Source of the DNA: UBA7328 sp036479115
Lineage (GTDB): Bacteria > Bacteroidota > Bacteroidia > Chitinophagales > Saprospiraceae
Length of the DNA stretch: 15,106 bases
Assembly: GCA_036479115.1 (NCBI GenBank)
Contig: JAZGFD010000210.1
Location: 1 to 15,106 of the forward strand
Reading direction: 5' to 3'
The position numbers and the translations under genes were made by a program. The notes under the pieces were generated by a model. That model was not told where the DNA came from. It did not search any database and worked only from the letters and a program-made list of their open reading frames with translations. Positions 13,336-15,106 of this stretch are shown here, piece after piece (within the stretch, counting starts at the first letter, position 1; every line of letters begins with the position of its first letter).

Positions 13336-13806
13336 TTATCGTCTCATCGGAGTAGCAAAAGTCTGCACCCAATACTCTTTATTTCGAGCCACAGCAAAGT
13401 GGAACATATTGTTGCTCATAAGCATTTTACAATGGGATTCGCTCTTTATCCAGTCTTTCATTACTTCGTGAAAATCATGTTGCCCCATGGCAATATTCTC
13501 ACCCACAAATTTCCATTTATACCCAATCTTATCAAGTCTTATACCGGCATCATCACCTTCTTTTGATAAATGAGCAAAATGATCATTATCTCTCATGTAT
13601 GTGGCGTATTCTAAAGAAACATTATAAAGTTTTTCGTGCCAATAGATTTTGTGTACAGGAGGCATATATGTACCACCACAGCGCAATCCTACACTTCTTA
13701 CATCATTAATTTCTTGTGTAATTAGATTTATAGAATTACTGGGCAACTGGGCATTTAATTTGTGACTTATAAATATCAAAATTATAGAAAAAAGGAATTT
13801 TATCAT
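13336..13806 (-). CDS. Secreted CAP-domain (SCP/PR-1-like) protein
   Basis: 156 residues with an N-terminal signal peptide (MIKFLFSIILIFISHKLNAQ) and a compact CAP domain. Family marks are YATYMRDNDHFAHLSKEG with the HFAH of CAP box type (76-79), GENIAMG (102-108), WIKSESHCKMLMS (119-131) and the C-terminal YWVQTF (145-150). Conserved His and Glu positions of the CAP cavity are present. Bacterial CAP proteins are exported and bind lipid, metal or cell-wall ligands; the exact role here is unknown. Extra cysteines at 43 and 126 could form a disulfide. It follows the tyrosine phosphatase gene by about 120 bases in the same direction, without an exact promoter box in that gap. Confidence 0.88.
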   Translation of the reverse strand: MIKFLFSIILIFISHKLNAQLPSNSINLITQEINDVRSVGLRCGGTYMPPVHKIYWHEKLYNVSLEYATYMRDNDHFAHLSKEGDDAGIRLDKIGYKWKFVGENIAMGQHDFHEVMKDWIKSESHCKMLMSNNMFHFAVARNKEYWVQTFATPMRR

Positions 13807-13927
13807 ATACCTTATTGGTAGGGGTTTTCTATATTTATTTTGCGTATGCTTGTAATTTTCATGTATTCATTAGCCAAAACCCTTATTTACTATCATGTTG
13901 ATATAGACAAAAAAAACGTTGCCCACC

Positions 13928-14380
13928 TTATGACGCGTAAGCTTGAATGATGTCATCGCAACTCATATTAAGCATTTCGTATACTTCTGAAAACCCGTTA
14001 TTATAATAAGGATCAGGCACTGCTCTGTTTTCCCCTGAGTAAGTAAAATTTAAAATGAGTTTAACGAGTTGTCTGTCCTCCTCGTTTCTGGCAATAGAAC
14101 ATATATTCTGATAATTAGAAGAATCCATGACCAGAATAAGATCAAAGCCATCAAAATCAGATTGCACGAATTGGCGTGACCGCTGGTCTCTAATTTCGAT
14201 TCCGTTTTTTTGCGCAATATCTATGCTCCTTTGGTCTGGTAATTTTCCATCGTGATAGCCCGCTGTGCCTGCAGAATCTACAGTCCAGTTTAATCCATGC
14301 CTTTTTATCTTTTCTTTCATTATACCTTCTGCCAAGGGAGATCTACAGATATTTCCCAAGCATACCATCAATATTCTCAA
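13928..14380 (-). CDS. Low-molecular-weight protein-tyrosine-phosphatase
   Basis: 150 residues, the normal length of the family. The phosphate-binding loop CLGNICRS has the nucleophile Cys7 and Arg13; the general acid is Asp123 in VPDPYYNNG; SAGTAGYHDGKLPD and DLILVMDSSNY are further family blocks. It is a cytoplasmic phosphatase acting on phosphotyrosine, often on exopolysaccharide kinases, although none is nearby. The start appears to be TTG at 14380: the resulting MRILMVCLGN reproduces the family's first strand, while the first ATG (14368) would leave only two residues before the catalytic Cys. It lies about 100 bases downstream of the thioredoxin-like gene in the same direction. It is clearly distinct from the ArsC-like phosphatase at 7620-8246. 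Confidence 0.92.
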   Translation of the reverse strand: MRILMVCLGNICRSPLAEGIMKEKIKRHGLNWTVDSAGTAGYHDGKLPDQRSIDIAQKNGIEIRDQRSRQFVQSDFDGFDLILVMDSSNYQNICSIARNEEDRQLVKLILNFTYSGENRAVPDPYYNNGFSEVYEMLNMSCDDIIQAYAS

Positions 14381-14481
14381 ATTCTTAAATCTTTATTTTT
14401 AATTAAAATTGATACTGCTTGAGTATAATCTGTATTTGATGAGTTTGCTTTTTAAAGGGGTTGTCTACTACTGAGTAAAAT

Positions 14482-15084
14482 TTACCCATTGTGCTTTATC
14501 CCACATCCGATAGCCTTGGTAAAACTAGGATCAGGACTATTTCCTAACTTTATGGCTTTTACTGCATTATCAATATAATTTATACTAGCAGAGGCGGCAT
14601 TTCGTGCATTATTATCTATGGCACCAATATATCTTACTACTCTTTCTTTATCTAAGACGAAAGCATGTGGGGTGCGAGTGGCGCCGTATTTAGGAAATAC
14701 CGACTGTCCTTCATCAAATAAATATGGAAAAGGAAAATTCTTATCATTAGCCCTCTCTTTCATCTTTTCAAAGCTATCACCAGATTTGATTTCAGGATCA
14801 TTAGGATTAATAGCAATAACTGGAAATCCTTTGTGGGCCCACTTGTGGTGAAGGGATATGATTCTATCTTCATACATCACAGAATACGGGCAGCTATTGC
14901 ATGTAAAAACAATAATATACCCTTCTGCATCAGGATAATCACTAAGACTTACTTTTTCATCAGTAGTACCCATGAGGTTAAAATCTGTAGCTATATCTCC
15001 TACTTTGTGTCCATCTTCTATGATAGAAAAGGACATTAATAAGAAAATAAAAATAGCAATTAAGGCTCCGAAATATTTTTTCAT
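14482..15084 (-). CDS. Exported thioredoxin-like (redoxin/AhpC-TSA type) protein
   Basis: 200 residues. An N-terminal hydrophobic segment, MKKYFGALIAIFIFLLMSFS, serves as signal peptide or anchor. A redoxin domain follows, with KVGDIATDFNL at its start, the active site C62-N-S-C65 within FTCNSCPYSVMYEDRI, and the cis-proline region TRTPHAFVLD with Pro139. The C-terminus has the GCGIK motif seen in this subfamily. It should act as a thiol oxidoreductase or peroxidase outside the cytoplasm. The ATG at 15084 begins exactly at the signal sequence; the gene is complete, with 22 bases left in the window upstream, so its promoter cannot be judged. The two phosphatase/CAP genes follow in the same direction. 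Confidence 0.9.
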   Translation of the reverse strand: MKKYFGALIAIFIFLLMSFSIIEDGHKVGDIATDFNLMGTTDEKVSLSDYPDAEGYIIVFTCNSCPYSVMYEDRIISLHHKWAHKGFPVIAINPNDPEIKSGDSFEKMKERANDKNFPFPYLFDEGQSVFPKYGATRTPHAFVLDKERVVRYIGAIDNNARNAASASINYIDNAVKAIKLGNSPDPSFTKAIGCGIKHNG

Positions 15085-15106
15085 GAAAATTTATTTTGGA
15101 AGTTGA

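Overview
The window looks like an AT-rich chromosomal segment of a Bacteroidota bacterium, most likely Cytophagales-like. This is inferred from the protein families (DUF4199, DUF4197, DUF1304, a CDGSH protein, a di-haem cytochrome c peroxidase), from promoter boxes of the Bacteroidota type TAnnTTTG, and from the lack of clear Shine-Dalgarno sequences. I see no rRNA, tRNA, CRISPR array, phage gene or complete transposase.

Layout. Positions 111-941 encode a six-span membrane protein of unknown function. It converges on a leftward group: a polyprenyl-phosphate-type glycosyltransferase (952-1884), a DUF4199 membrane protein (1952-2476) and a CDGSH iron-sulfur protein (2573-2815). A 53-copy octamer tandem array (2849-3272) lies just upstream of the CDGSH gene. 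A gene-free stretch of about 700 bases follows, holding a candidate small RNA with promoter and terminator and three inverted-repeat elements. Leftward again are a di-haem cytochrome peroxidase lipoprotein and a DUF1304 membrane protein. The next gene-poor stretch (5755-6678) is almost filled by mobile-element relics. A secreted DUF4197 protein (6679-7401) then converges on a leftward cluster: a VWA protein, a MoxR/chelatase-like AAA+ ATPase, a DUF2007 protein and an ArsC-like phosphatase. To the right are a rightward pair (stand-alone LuxR-type HTH protein plus REC-HTH response regulator), a doubtful small ORF, and a leftward group with a CAP-domain secreted protein, a low-molecular-weight tyrosine phosphatase and a thioredoxin-like protein.

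The strongest unexplained signal is in the spaces between genes. Ten copies of one short inverted-repeat family (ends GTAACTACTCAGG, 53-183 bp) lie in this 15 kb, most of them bounded by 8-bp direct repeats that are perfect or nearly so. GTAA ends with 8-bp target duplications are the known signature of the IS66 transposon family, so I read these as IS66-type MITEs. They fall between genes of the AAA+/VWA cluster, next to its promoter, 25 bp before the DUF4197 gene and between convergent genes, so they may act as RNA hairpins, terminators or promoter modifiers. Two further inverted-repeat families are present. The octamer array is a second striking object: 53 perfectly phased units with an invariant TTAGT core and only four of the eight possible three-base tails, arranged in 24-, 32- and 40-bp higher-order blocks.

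The genes do not form a single obvious pathway. The best candidate for a functional system is the AAA+ ATPase/VWA pair with its small DUF2007 and phosphatase neighbours.
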